Source: Platynereis dumerilii (Eukaryota > Annelida > Polychaeta > Phyllodocida > Nereididae). Taken from it: 64,000 nt of DNA. The stretch is from positions 15,622,337 through 15,686,336 of the forward strand of contig JAPTHN010000007.1 of the NCBI GenBank assembly GCA_026936325.1. Direction: 5' to 3'. The notes beneath the pieces were generated by a model that saw only the letters and a list, made by a program, of their open reading frames with translations, did not search any database and was not told the origin of the DNA. This document shows positions 49,001 through 56,559 of the stretch, in pieces. Every line of letters begins with the position of its first letter. Position 1 is the first letter of the stretch. Made by a program: the position numbers and the translations under genes.

Positions 49001-50012
49001 GAGGTCTGGGGAGAGTTTTCGTGGAAACTTCTGGTAACGACCGAACTGATATTACAGGACCTTCTAACTTTGCTTGTTTTCCCTTGGGTGCTTGTACTAT
49101 TTTCATGAAGGGAATACTTAAACTCACAAGTTGTTGTTCTAGTATATTCAGCTTATCTAATTCATCTGGTATTTTTTCTATTGCCATTTTATTTACAGCA
49201 GCCTGAGGAGGCATTTTCCCTGAATTCAAATGCTTGTGACAAGTGGGGCATATCCATAAGTCATTCTTTGGGCAATTGGCAGGACAATCATCGAAACAGT
49301 CATGGTGAAATCTATGAGTGATACATTGTGAAGCTAGTTTGTCATATTTTTCATATGAACTTGGGACACATGAATGAAGCTGATTGCGAAACAACAGTCT
49401 TTGACACACACAACAAACATATTCTGCAACTTCTTTGCAAGCCTCACGAAACTCTTGGATGACGTATTCTATGCTGCTACGATCCCGTTTGGTATTCTCA
49501 TACTTCTGTTTACCAGCTTTCTTGACTTGTTCTTGAAAAGGTATATTTGTCGCATACTTCTGTTTGCTTGATGATTTGACATGTGTTTGAAAGTCTGTGT
49601 CTGTAGCATACTTGTGCCTGCTAGTTGCCTTGAGCTGTTCTCGGAGATCTTCATTTGTAGCATATTTCTGTTTGCTTGATTCCTTCAGCATTTCTTGAAA
49701 ATCTTCATTTGTCGCATATTTGAGTCGGCTTGATGCCTTGACTTCTTTTTGGAAATTTTCATTTGTCGCATATTTGTTTCTGCTTGATGCTTTCACCGCT
49801 TCTTGAAAATCTTTAATTGTGGCATATTTCTCTTTGCTTGCTTCCTTAACTTTTTCTTGAAAATCTTTATTTGTGGCATATTTCTCTTTGCTTGATTCCT
49901 TCACTTTTTCTTGAAAATCTTTATTTGTGGCATATTTCTCTTTGCTTGATTCCTTCACTTTTTCTTGAAAATCTCTATTTGTGGAATATTTCTCTTTGCT
50001 TGATTCCTTCAC
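43065..50012 (-). CDS. Helentron-type transposase: Rep-PIF1 helicase-EEP endonuclease-USP protease
   Basis: Rolling-circle transposase of 2,315 codons (numbered from 50,012). Residues 1-175 are about ten copies of an 18-residue repeat around KYATNxDFQ. Cys/His zinc domain at about 200-262 (C200, C203 ... CPTC 255-258). Helitron-like N region from about 515. Rep HUH motif HVH (H714, H716) and tyrosine motif YLLSYISK (Y924, Y928). PIF1-type helicase with Walker A GPGGVGKS (K1291), IIDE (D1373, E1374) and SYVALSR (R1684). EEP endonuclease with N1739, ETWL (E1765), GDFN (D1873) and SDH (D1934, H1935), resembling non-LTR APE domains. A Ser/Thr-rich linker leads to a USP peptidase with GNTCYANS (C2029), two CxxC pairs, GHYTA (H2270) and DD 2287-2288. 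All catalytic residues expected by motif are present and no internal stop occurs. The first codon is GTG inside the repeats, not a true start; the frame stays open to about 50,130. The intended start is probably ATG 50,440 in another frame. Confidence 0.9.
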   Translation of the reverse strand: MKESSKEKYSTNRDFQEKVKESSKEKYATNKDFQEKVKESSKEKYATNKDFQEKVKEASKEKYATIKDFQEAVKASSRNKYATNENFQKEVKASSRLKYATNEDFQEMLKESSKQKYATNEDLREQLKATSRHKYATDTDFQTHVKSSSKQKYATNIPFQEQVKKAGKQKYENTKRDRSSIEYVIQEFREACKEVAEYVCCVCQRLLFRNQLHSCVPSSYEKYDKLASQCITHRFHHDCFDDCPANCPKNDLWICPTCHKHLNSGKMPPQAAVNKMAIEKIPDELDKLNILEQQLVSLSIPFMKIVQAPKGKQAKLEGPVISVRSLPEVSTKTLPRPLGHSQIIGLKLKRRLEYRGYASYEMVDTAKVQRAFIKLREINPHYKDVKLHLSWEEQINSELEELKQTDEITDKTPNQNDTDKIEQSASSSATTTDDILEQTATKDSETKYNEYSGYDSLLQPLDMTADVLHELENHVFSVAPAEGQKPHSLLSTSHDEANAFPTLFPFGENNFDDDRETRITRGSYVNARLFSADLRFAKHSGYIFYCQAVLELANLLSGISIQTRKGSKARNITASMLTDYEQVYELCKSNLAFTHMQTLRGSPEYWKKTMNDLFAMVRQIDIPTFFVTLTAAELSRWPEVVESIARQNGKVVDFDSLSFNEKAEIIRSNYVTTIRMWYSRLNHFMRFLQSPAAPMGKVTDHFYRIEFQQRGAPHVHALFWIENAPKYNAQTDEVVCKFIDDHISCQLPDAATDPELYQIVLDCQSHSRSHTRSCRTGKKDCRFNFPRPIAQYTTIVRPMESDNGEPDHVQSSSDSGDTDAHQANQPTINWSKGMAQAALEGLADFLQNDDIEQLSVDEIWCKAGFSGYKDFLNALSCVAKKPSIVMKRDESDIWVNNYCPNVLRAWNGNVDIQYVLDPETLILYLLSYISKGERELSDLLKEAKTQIQQEQSNSDLRQQMKQLGSVYLDSREVSVQESVVRATGLPLKQCSRNTVFIATDEHPTKLSKPLSQIKKEAETNEESDDIWMTSLNDRYKARPLTEEFETMCQATFASKYRNLTKIEGEKAIENGNPNAHQLLHNLGYIMKRTRAPPAIVRFPKFSSSNDSERYYMNLLKLYLPHRNDASLKPLAYSTYEAFYNTAAIKISPTSDITPVRAIVDRNRALYEKIDEELQDAWETIQQNGNIQDAWAELLPSSEQERLLPRENDDGNDLYDGQTEAVPDLQRSDNSQAASLCSFELIGEPLRPMLRKMNDKQRSIFYTIRDWCIREARGEKPDRFFTYMAGPGGVGKSFFIKCLYNEASKLLRNGENPSETTVLLTSPTGTSAFQISGFTLHSALKIPNKLYERYEPLSEETLNSLSGNLGGLKLLIIDEISMVNRRMLGYIHGRLKQIKRIRSTDSTAWFGNVSILAVGDFYQLPPVKSSSLLKPDASMGIDLWFDLFRKVELTEIMRQKDDVPFAKLLNTLRKKAKTDDLNEQEMAMLQSRNNLPDIPEEVLHVFAKNKDASAHNQEMLTKLCNNLVKIEAVDFMKDPLSGQMTKTRKITKGTNDDLPDVLHLAMNARVMLTRNLDTGDGLVNGSFGTIVHIIHDDKTTQVFVNFDNSRVGKNQKSHNSPHAPSTAILIPVLEEVMANRTNQITRRQIPLKLAWGVTIHKTQGLTTDKCVFDMNGVFAPGMSYVALSRVTKIDGLFIKNLDVTKIWRPEDAHKNLQNMLPMQLLQSHVPLKMHEEALTIVQHNVQGLLSKIGDIQNYPEMLTDVIMVNETWLKSTMTDSLVSLQGYNMYRQDRSGDTGRGGVAIYVKSSITSEKMPSIIPGIEHVAVKILSSSNEEFLLVTLYKIPMQNMSAFTALLTKVVHEIKNVLPKNIILAGDFNDNLLQNKPHPAATFFHGLSYKQHVTWPTTRYGSLLDHVYSDSNVTNRIICTPLPTYFSDHDAIKITVFTSEIEHATEHATPTVLPTSTFTHTYNCEPENTSATTVQPIILSDPLPSTSTSHMHPMPNGQQTHDIAASTQEINLPSGVRNIGNTCYANSVLQLLFSVNELEPIFALNQPVSDHLLELKARIYLLHDTPIEPHALFALDQLKDFPKGEQCDAHEFLLSLLQTLHTEQLENILPQAHIESDDIPALTQSDTISWLEYRSAHPTTITDLTASQFTMKYLCRTCQHSFSDNDHFRCVNAFLRRDTFQVEPPDSQAARECPNCHSTNMTCTTEMTHCPPYLFILLMRFARRRKDNRSVNLSQQLYFTLKNNTQYRLIGVINHLGATSRDGHYTANICNEESNRWIQCDDNTVKFCNIPQESTCAYILLYKKTSHPE

Positions 50013-50160
50013 TTTTTCTCGAAAATCTTTATTTGTGGCATATTTGTCTTTGCTGGATTCTTTCTTTTGTTGTCGGAAATCTATATTTGTGGCATATTTG
50101 ATTGTTTTACCTGTTCTTGTAAGTCTGTATATGTGGCATATCTAAGTTTGCTTGATGACC
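49480..50160 (-). repeat. 54-bp coding tandem repeat
   Basis: About 12-13 units encode K(E/A)SSKxKYATNxDFQExV. Units nearest 50,000 are almost identical; those toward 49,500 are diverged. The repeat spans the frameshift between the two reading frames. High-identity repeats of this kind are prone to slippage. Confidence 0.85.
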
Positions 50161-50440
50161 GTTGTTGTTTCTGATAAACTTCATCATAGTCATATCTGCT
50201 ATTTTTGACAGGGCAGACCTTTTGTTCATGCACATCTGTTATCAGTTTGTCATCTAGGGGAGCTTCATTGGAGTTTTGGTCCATACAAAATCTTTTTCTA
50301 GGACTAGCTTTCGTGTGAAGAGAGCATTTTTTCGACTTTAGTTTCTCTGCAACATTGTCAGTGTCATCAATATGGTGAGCTTGTTTCAGTTTTCTCTTTT
50401 CTCTTATAGTCCTTGCAGATTGTTTCTTTACTTTAGGCAT
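50081..50440 (-). CDS. N-terminal part of the Helentron protein, out of frame
   Basis: 119 codons from ATG 50,440. Lys/Arg-rich start (MPKVKKQSARTIREKRKLK, a likely nuclear or DNA-binding segment), then an acidic middle and SSSKLRYATYTDLQEQVKQS, which is one unit of the same 18-residue repeat. It then runs to a stop. In the next frame the repeat continues as KYATNIDFRQQKKESSKDKY. The join lacks about 10 nt compared with a full repeat unit, so a deletion frameshift near 50,105-50,115 is the simplest reading. A TTATAAG word lies about 30 bp upstream of the ATG. The GT...AG pair here spans 30 nt, too short for an intron and not frame-restoring. Confidence 0.6.
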   Translation of the reverse strand: MPKVKKQSARTIREKRKLKQAHHIDDTDNVAEKLKSKKCSLHTKASPRKRFCMDQNSNEAPLDDKLITDVHEQKVCPVKNSRYDYDEVYQKQQRSSSKLRYATYTDLQEQVKQSNMPQI

Positions 50441-50653
50441 TGTATATTGTGGTTAGTGACTATCGCTTATAACAGTTGTTGTATAAACACAACGGAATAT
50501 GTTCAAATGTCACTTCAAAACTTGTGCAACAATGCAAATGCAATATAATGTAGTCAAATGCTATTTAATGCAGAATTGCTCTTTACGAAGTCAAGCTGAA
50601 TAATTTTATAATTGCTACAAATTGACACAAGAGTGTATCTTTCACTTGACCTT

Positions 50654-50899
50654 TCAAATCTGTGTTTCTCTTTCAATTCTTTCAGTAAACTTATCTTTGA
50701 AATCTTTCAGTGTCTCTTTCAAATCTTGTAGTTTCTCTTCCAAATCTTTCAGTTTCTCGTTCAAATGTTTGAGTTTCCCTTTGAAATCTTTCAGTTTCTC
50801 TTTGAAATCTTTCAGTTTGTCTTTCAAATCTCTCAGTTTCTCATTCAAATCTCTCAGTGCCCCTTTCAAATCTTTCAGTTTCACTCGCACTTTCCACAT
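50654..50899 (-). repeat. 21-bp minisatellite encoding heptads
   Basis: About eleven units around TCTTTCAGTTTCTCTTTCAA (21-bp period). On the minus strand one frame reads LKDFKEK-type heptads for 81 codons, an ideal coiled-coil pattern. The 21-bp period alone would produce this, so a real protein is not implied, but the frame has no stop. It lies upstream of the transposase on the same strand. Confidence 0.6.
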
Positions 50900-50924
50900 T
50901 CACTTTTCACCTTCACTTTGCCTG

Positions 50925-51040
50925 TTCACTTCCAGTGGTCACAGCCAGTGATCACTTTCAGTGACCACTTCCAGTGTTCACTTGCAGTGGTCACTTCCAG
51001 TGTTCACTGCAAGTATGCACTTGTAGTGATCACTTTTAGC
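50925..51040. repeat. Short degenerate CACTTNCAGTG repeats
   Basis: GTGGTCAC, AGTGATCAC and AGTGTTCAC words alternate every 15-17 bp, most separated by TTCCAGTG or TTGCAGTG. Several are partly palindromic. It sits between the 21-bp and 41-bp arrays. Confidence 0.6.
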
Positions 51041-51041
51041 T

Positions 51042-51572
51042 GGAATCTCTTTTTTGATTCCGTTTGACTCTCAATTGCACTTGGAATCTCTTTTTTGATT
51101 CCGTTTCTCTCTTAGTTTCACTTGGAATCTCTTTTTTGATTCCGGGTCTCTCTCAATTTCTCTTGGAATCTCTTTTTTGATTCCGTTTCTCTCTCAGTTT
51201 CACTTGGAATCTCTTTTTTGATTCCGTTTCTCTCTCAGTTTCACTTGGAATCTCTTTTTTGATTCCGTTTCTCTCTCTGTTTCACTTGGAATCTCTTTTT
51301 TGATTCCGTTTCTCTCTCAGTTTCACTTGGAATCTCTTTTTTGATTCCGTTTCTCTCTCAGTTTCACTTTGAATCTCTTTTTTGATCCCGTTTCTCTCTC
51401 AGTTTCACTCGAAATCTCTTTTTTGATTCCGTTTCTCTCTCAGTTTCACTTGGAATCTCTTTTTTGAGCCCGTTTGTCTTTCAGTTTCACTTGGAATCTC
51501 TTTTTTGATTCTGTTTTGCTCTCACTTTCACTTGGAATCTCTTTTTTGATTCTGTTTCACTTGAAGTTACAC
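51042..51572. repeat. 41-bp tandem array, each unit with a hairpin
   Basis: Thirteen units start at 51,042 and then every 41 bp (last interval 40) to 51,533. Each has GGAATC, TCTTTTTT, GATTCC, a 6-bp stem with an 8-nt loop, followed by GTTTCTCTCTCAGTTTCACTT. The stem is intact in most units; the spacer varies more. It probably lies in or next to the 5' part of the Helentron. Confidence 0.85.
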
Positions 51573-51636
51573 TTTCAGTTTTCAATGCTAATTGAGTTAG
51601 TCAGTTAACTTATTCTAATCGATTCAACGAAATCAA

Positions 51637-51642
51637 TTTATT
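51637..51642 (-). terminator. Polyadenylation signal AATAAA of the minus-strand host gene
   Basis: AATAAA on the minus strand about 105 bp after the stop codon at 51,747. The spacing fits a terminal exon. Confidence 0.45.
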
Positions 51643-51746
51643 AAATGAGGCCAACTTGGTAAATCAATTTCACTGACCTTAAAACAGGTCAATTAGTTCA
51701 ATGACTTAAAACAGTTCTTTTAGTTACAAACGTTTCTGACAATCTT

Positions 51747-51841
51747 TCAAACAGTTTCAATAAGGTCAGTATCAGTGAGGCACTCGGTGACAATCAGGCG
51801 TATTATGTCAGCAGTCACGTCTGTGTTTCCAGCAACTGCAC
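51747..51841 (-). CDS. Probable terminal coding exon of a host gene
   Basis: The minus strand shows a strong acceptor (TTTTCCTTTCTGTTGCAG) at 51,842. One frame then runs to TGA at 51,747-51,749 and ends ...TDLIETV. The first two bases complete a codon begun in the preceding exon. The exon at 54,137-54,228 ends with one spare base, so the phases fit. AATAAA follows at 51,637. The peptide (AVAGNTDVTADIIRLIVTEC...) is not recognised. The Helentron ends somewhere left of this gene. Confidence 0.45.
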
Positions 51842-52129
51842 CTGCAACAGAAAGGAAAAGATTTCAATGTAGTAGGCATAAGGAAATATGAAAGCGTAGT
51901 CGATGAATAGCAATTTAAAACAGTTCTTTATTGATCATCAAAAGATATATGAGAGGATTATGATGCAATTTGAAAGAGACCAAATTATTTGTTCTTTGGT
52001 GACATAAGGGCACGGGGTTTTTATTCCTTGTTATGCAAAAATCACCACTGTGTGGATCTTTCAGTTACCCAGCACAGAGACTGATACAAAGGGCTGCTAA
52101 TTTAATATGTCATGCAAACGACCTGCAGC

Positions 52130-52260
52130 AAGAATGTTGCTCAAGGAGGTTCACTGAAAACTTTGCCTTCCCCATGATGGGTTTGAACCCACGAAGGCAA
52201 AGATTAGGGCTGCAATGGTTCACAACCTCATGGTTCAGTAGTTTTCAGTATGAGACTCAG
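52130..52260 (+). mobile_element. tRNA-derived SINE fragment
   Basis: A B-box-like GGTTTGAACCC (52,180-52,190) is followed by AGGGCTGCAATGGTT (52,206-52,220). The latter word recurs in the SINE fragment at 52,870-53,060 on the other strand. No clean A box is seen, so the head is decayed. From here to 52,560 nothing further is recognised. Confidence 0.4.
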
Positions 52261-52583
52261 GTGTCAATGTTTTCGAGTTTTTTATTAGATGGACAAATTA
52301 TCCATACTTTTTTATCACATATCACTGGAGAGATTTTGGAAACTTTGAAATATGCATAGTTGGAAGTGGTAGTCAATTTACATATTCATATCATTCATAT
52401 GCAATATAAATGTTTTCATCAACTTGGTATACCTGCAATGGCCTGCATGTGATGACCAATACATAAATATTTCTTAAATATATTTTTTCAGGTATTTTCA
52501 CACAAGTTCCATTTACTCATTTAGCCATATTTTTGTTCAAACATTTTGTGCACAGGTAATTTGAGTGTCATTTTCAGTACCTG

Positions 52584-52667
52584 TCAATTTCGAATGAATG
52601 AATTCACATTGAATTCGGGATTGTTGGCAATACGCTTTTCAACTGCATTTTCAATCTTCTTCATCAT
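52584..52667 (-). CDS. Short coding-like frame, possible exon
   Basis: The minus-strand frame MMKKIENAVEKRIANN... continues to a TGA at 52,584. It is open upstream to about 52,750 without splice sites that fit the neighbouring exons. It ends just before a CAG|GTACTG donor-like word. The composition looks coding, but no family is recognised and it may be an old fragment. Confidence 0.2.
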   Translation of the reverse strand: MMKKIENAVEKRIANNPEFNVNSFIRN

Positions 52668-52869
52668 TGTCAAAAGTATGTGCTTCCTGTTTGGCTGATG
52701 TGATTGTGTTTTGTTGATGTGATTGCTTTTAGAAGTGAAGGGGGTGAAATGCTAACCGCCATTAGGCAATATCTATTGTATGTATCAATTGGCAAAATGT
52801 GCAATTGCCTCTATGGCTCTACCACAGCTTTCTGCTGTCTGTTATTGCTGAGTCAGTAAGTTAAAGATG

Positions 52870-53060
52870 TGTGACTGCAGCGCCTCTAACGGCGGCAATC
52901 ACAACTGTGGAGAATCCAATTATTCGCCACCATGAGGGTAGGGAGAAACATGACGGGCAAAACCCCAGTATTTTCGTACCACAATAAACCATTGCAGCCC
53001 TAGCAAAGACCTTCAGCAGGGCAGGCGGGTACCTTAACCACTCAGCCACCCAGCTGCCTG
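52870..53060 (-). mobile_element. tRNA-derived SINE
   Basis: The minus strand starts GGCAGCTGGGTGGCTGAGTGG, containing an A box (TGGCTGAGTGG, complement of 53,038-53,048) of tRNA-Ser/Leu type. The B-box region is lost. The AGGGCTGCAATGG word and a unique body follow. Low-copy sequence continues on both sides. Confidence 0.5.
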
Positions 53061-53277
53061 ATGACATAGGATATTATTGAGAAAAGCCTTACTTCCAGTC
53101 TATTGACAAATTCGAGCAGACTATTCAGGCAGGAAATAGTAAAGAATAAACAATCACACACGAAGAATGCTGGACTACAAAAGCCATCCCAAATAGAACA
53201 TCAGCTGTCAACAGTCCGACAGTCGTAATATCCTATGTTATGAGAGTAGTGGGTTTTCCTTTCTAAGTTACAATTAC

Positions 53278-53373
53278 CTTGAACACTGCTTTCCAGGTGA
53301 TATTCACAGGTGTGACATCAACCTGCTGAGAGACCAGAAGAGGAATGTAAGGGTCACTTGGATCCGGTACTTG
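53278..53373 (-). CDS. Candidate internal exon
   Basis: The minus-strand open stretch (PDPSDPYIPLLVSQQ then VDVTPVNITWKAVFK) ends at a good donor AAG|GTAATT (53,278). A pyrimidine-rich acceptor, CTGGTCTCTCAGCAG, allows a 45-nt exon 53,278-53,322; a longer exon is also possible. The reading phase does not fit between the exons at 54,137 and 51,747, so it may be alternative, belong elsewhere or be spurious. Confidence 0.25.
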
Positions 53374-53583
53374 CAAGGCCACGGTGTTTGCGGTCAGGCA
53401 AACAGAGACACAACACACATGTAATGATCACTTGGGTCGTTCTCTTCTAGCCCAGATGTTTGGGGTCAAGGAATATTCAGTGAGACCTGCAAATAATACA
53501 GAAAATAGCTAGGTGACAATCATATTAATAGTTGAAGTGACGAGTTCAATCAACACTTACATCATAGAGACAGTGGTGTTTAA

Positions 53584-53850
53584 TAGGGCTGCACGATAAT
53601 TGGCTGAGATGCGATAAGTATGTTCCATATCGCGATGCCGTTAAATGATGCGATAAATTCGCAGGCAAGAGATTTACCGAAACACTCCAAAAATTTAGCA
53701 AAAGTTCGACTTTCATGAAAATAAATTTCAATTCTTGGACATAAATGCAGATATTTTTTATAATTTATTTATCGCCCCTTTGTGCGATAACATTTTCGTC
53801 CTACTTGATATCGCAATAACGATAACTTTGCAACTTATTGTGCAGCCCAA
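53584..53850. mobile_element. hAT-type MITE, 267 bp
   Basis: Terminal inverted repeats TAGGGCTGCACGATAA and, complemented from the right, TTGGGCTGCACAATAA. They are flanked by a perfect 8-bp direct repeat GTGTTTAA (53,576-53,583 and 53,851-53,858), the target-site duplication length of the hAT superfamily. It has no coding capacity and is therefore non-autonomous; well preserved. Confidence 0.85.
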
Positions 53851-54136
53851 GTGTTTAATATAAATGGCAAGTATGGAAGATATGATTACATGGCAGTTAA
53901 CACATGTATTGGGGAAAATTGCAAGAAATCCTGAAGAATTCCGATGTATGTCAGTTATTGACGAAACCGCTCAATTTACGTGGACAGAAATGTTTCTGCA
54001 GTGCTTCTGCCTCTGATATATTTACCACGTAAGGCAGTAATTCATAAAGCATATAAGATGTCCATTGTCCAATAATGACAAATACGCACTTGACTAAAAG
54101 TGTAAATTATCCCATTGATGACTACATAGTACATAC

Positions 54137-54228
54137 CGTTGAGATTTGAACACAAAATATCTCGTCTATAAACAGTGAATGTCAAATGTTGAAGTGCAGA
54201 ATGAGGAAGACGAGGCTGAACAGGAATT
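54137..54228 (-). CDS. Probable internal coding exon of a host gene
   Basis: The acceptor GTGCTTCTTCTTTTCAG and donor AACG|GTATGT bracket 92 nt on the minus strand. One frame is open throughout, with one base borrowed at the start and one left at the end: IPVQPRLPHSALQHLTFTVY, then RRDILCSNLN. The leftover G matches the GT that opens the exon at 51,747-51,841. The AG left by the tentative exon at 58,619 matches its first A. The two other frames contain stops. The protein is not recognised. Confidence 0.5.
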
Positions 54229-54730
54229 CTGAAAAGAAGAAGCACAATGAAATGATTTAAATATGTAAAGATCACTGCACAACAAGACAATTAGGCCACA
54301 CATAATATTGATATTCTATACTTTTTGAAATATTGAGAAACATCTATTAAAATTGTTTCTTTTTCATTTGGGCCAAAACTTGGCACCTATATGATACATT
54401 TGTGTTTTAAATTGTGGGTGTGATTCTTGGATATTCTACAGATCTTCAAATATTGACAAAAAATATTAAAATTATTATTTTTCGTTTCCAGGCCAAAACT
54501 TTGCCATCATTGCACGTCCATAGACGAAAGTTTATATACATTCCAATATAATATTTTAGTGCCTTATGTTGGTCTGCTTGATAGTTAAAATTAATGCTTT
54601 TTGAAATATTCTGACTCATACCTCACAACTTATTCCTTGTATATGCATGAAACTGGTCCATATTATGTATATACTGGTCTAGTAAGGTCTTTCTTTTGTT
54701 CAACATACCCTGGCATGCAGATGGCCATAT

Positions 54731-54764
54731 GGTGGTTATGCCCCGAGCATGGGGCATAACCACC
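54731..54764. repeat. Perfect inverted repeat, 14-bp arms
   Basis: GGTGGTTATGCCCC, loop GAGCAT, GGGGCATAACCACC. A third related word, GGTGGTTATGCTCC, lies at about 54,931. The second arm and this word could be the termini of a roughly 200-bp element. The 300-bp flanks hold nothing else recognised. Confidence 0.7.
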
Positions 54765-55239
54765 CACCTTGTATCAAAAACTATTAATTTCATATCCCTG
54801 TGCTATAAGGGAGAGTCATTTGATGCTGCAGGTAGAGGATATGAAAGTACTCTAAGAGTGTGTCATATTGCCAGTTGGAGTTCTTAAGTGTGTTGGTCAT
54901 TATCATCCTGTGAGACATTTTGTCTTAGGGGGGTGGTTATGCTCCACTCTCCCCTACTATAAAATGCGGCACTGGCAAAACTGTGGAATGCAAGGCTAGG
55001 AAAAATGTGAATTTCCAGGCAATTTCACAAGGCATGAAAACCTTTCCCATGCATGGTCACTTATCAACCGGCTGTTTCCAAGTTCAAAATCTGAATCTTT
55101 GTTCAAAAATGTCCAGTCAGCTTTGGAAGTTTCCCTGCAGTGAACATGCCAGAATTGGCTACTTGTTGTAGGTATGGCGGAACGGCCGAGACAGATAGAA
55201 ATGCTTTACTGTCATGATGGTTCGATGGATGCTTGGAGC

Positions 55240-55425
55240 TTCACCTTATGTATTTATGCACTTGGAAGGCTAATGAGCACAGGAGGACGACACAGCAATG
55301 AGGCGAAGGATGATTGAAACAGCCATCCAACATAGGCCCAGGTGACCCGGCAAGAGCTGGATCCGAACCCTGGACCCAGCGATTGGCAGCCCAGCACGCC
55401 ACCGCTAGACCAACCCTCTCCACGC
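55240..55425 (-). mobile_element. tRNA-derived SINE with intact A and B boxes
   Basis: On the minus strand the A box TGGTCTAGCGG (55,402-55,412) and B box GGTTCGGATCC (55,359-55,369) are spaced as in a tRNA gene. A tRNA-unrelated body ends near GTGCATAAATACATAAGG. A true tRNA is unlikely because no acceptor stem closes. Confidence 0.7.
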
Positions 55426-55593
55426 TTTAATTTCAAGATTATCTATAATTGTCCACATAGTAAAAATTATAATGTATATCTAATTCAATTTTGAAATTTA
55501 GTTGAGGTTTGTCAGTTGGAGGTAGGGGTTTATATCAGGTTCATATTTTGGGGAGTGTTCTTTCCAAAAACTTGTCCAATTGATTCTTATATA

Positions 55594-55752
55594 GCCGCCT
55601 CGCAGCTTCCAGCCTCAAGGAAACTCGCCCCGACGCCAGCCCACCACCCCGGCCGGTCGTCCGGTACATTTCCAGGCATGACCCCAGCCAGGTTGTCACC
55701 TCAACGCCCTTCTCGTCAGCCAGCAGTTAATGTTCAGTCCAATTACACATGA
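55594..55752 (+). CDS. GC-rich, possibly coding terminal exon
   Basis: The plus-strand frame ASQLPASRKLAPTPAHH... through to NVQSNYT ends at TGA 55,750-55,752. AATAAA follows at 55,788-55,793. It is Pro/Ser/Arg-rich and clearly more GC-rich than its surroundings. Possible acceptors are TTATATAG at 55,594 and CTCGCAG at 55,605. No family is recognised. It has weak similarity to the complement of 56,050-56,160, so it may be repeat-derived. Confidence 0.25.
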   Translation, partial: AASQLPASRKLAPTPAHHPGRSSGTFPGMTPARLSPQRPSRQPAVNVQSNYT

Positions 55753-56049
55753 GCATGTAGGTCTATGCATGAAACCTTGCACACAGTAATAAAATGACTT
55801 TATGTGGACGACTTATAGAAGTAGGCTTACATACATCACTGGAGCACTGTAGATTCTCTCGATGTCATACGTATAATATGATGATGCCAAAGCATACAGA
55901 GACCACAGGACAAAAAAAAGACCCTAATACATTTGTAAGTTAAAACTGTTGCTCTTTAAGAAATCGTTGCATAACTCAGAGTTTACGAAGCAAAAATTGC
56001 AGTATGCAGATACACAACTGGTAATTAAGGCTTTGATTTTCACTGTCCA

Positions 56050-56333
56050 GTTATAGGGGCGGGTCAGGGCCCGAGTGGGTAGTATGGGGCCGGGTAGGAG
56101 GCAGGGCGGGTTTTTGCGAGGCAGAGAGTGGCTGGGCAAGTAGTCCCGAGGCGGCTTGACTGTTAATCTTGTTGCCGTGACCACCCTTTCTTGCAGAGAG
56201 TTCGAGTGTGATGGACAATCCTGACTCTGAAAGCCCCTTTGGTCCTTTCCCACTGCTTGCGTTTGCTGAGGCAGTTGCAAAACGCAATGAATCCGCAAAT
56301 GGTTATGCAATGATATGCAGTGCTATGTATTAG
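56050..56333 (+). other. GC-rich patch with GC boxes and a short ATG frame
   Basis: GGGGCGGG near 56,056 and CAGGGCGGG near 56,101 resemble Sp1-type GC boxes. A pyrimidine tract with TTGCAG ends at 56,196. ATG 56,211 then opens a 40-codon frame (MDNPDSESPFGPFPLLAFAE...) to TAG 56,331. On the minus strand another 78-codon Ser/Pro-rich frame overlaps. It could be a promoter with a first exon, or an exon on either strand; undecided. Confidence 0.25.
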
Positions 56334-56559
56334 TATTCAGGGGAGTACAATCAAATGCATGGAAACGTGCATGACCATGCAATCAGAGCAGAAAAAACAT
56401 GTTAAATTTGAACGCATTAGGGCTGTGTTTTGGTCTAATATGCAATGCAATGCAGGTCACTTTGCAGCGCCATGTCAAGAAACGCAATCTAAATGCAGTC
56501 TTATGCCAACATATGTGGTGCCTATGCATTGGTATGCATCAATTTGCTGGAGTACAGTC

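Noticed and set aside
50107-50136. A possible GT-AG intron restoring the Helentron reading frame
   Set aside because: It would be only 30 nt, too short to splice, and being a multiple of three it would not change the frame.
55240-55425. A functional tRNA gene
   Set aside because: A and B boxes are present, but the acceptor stem does not close and the sequence runs into a SINE body.
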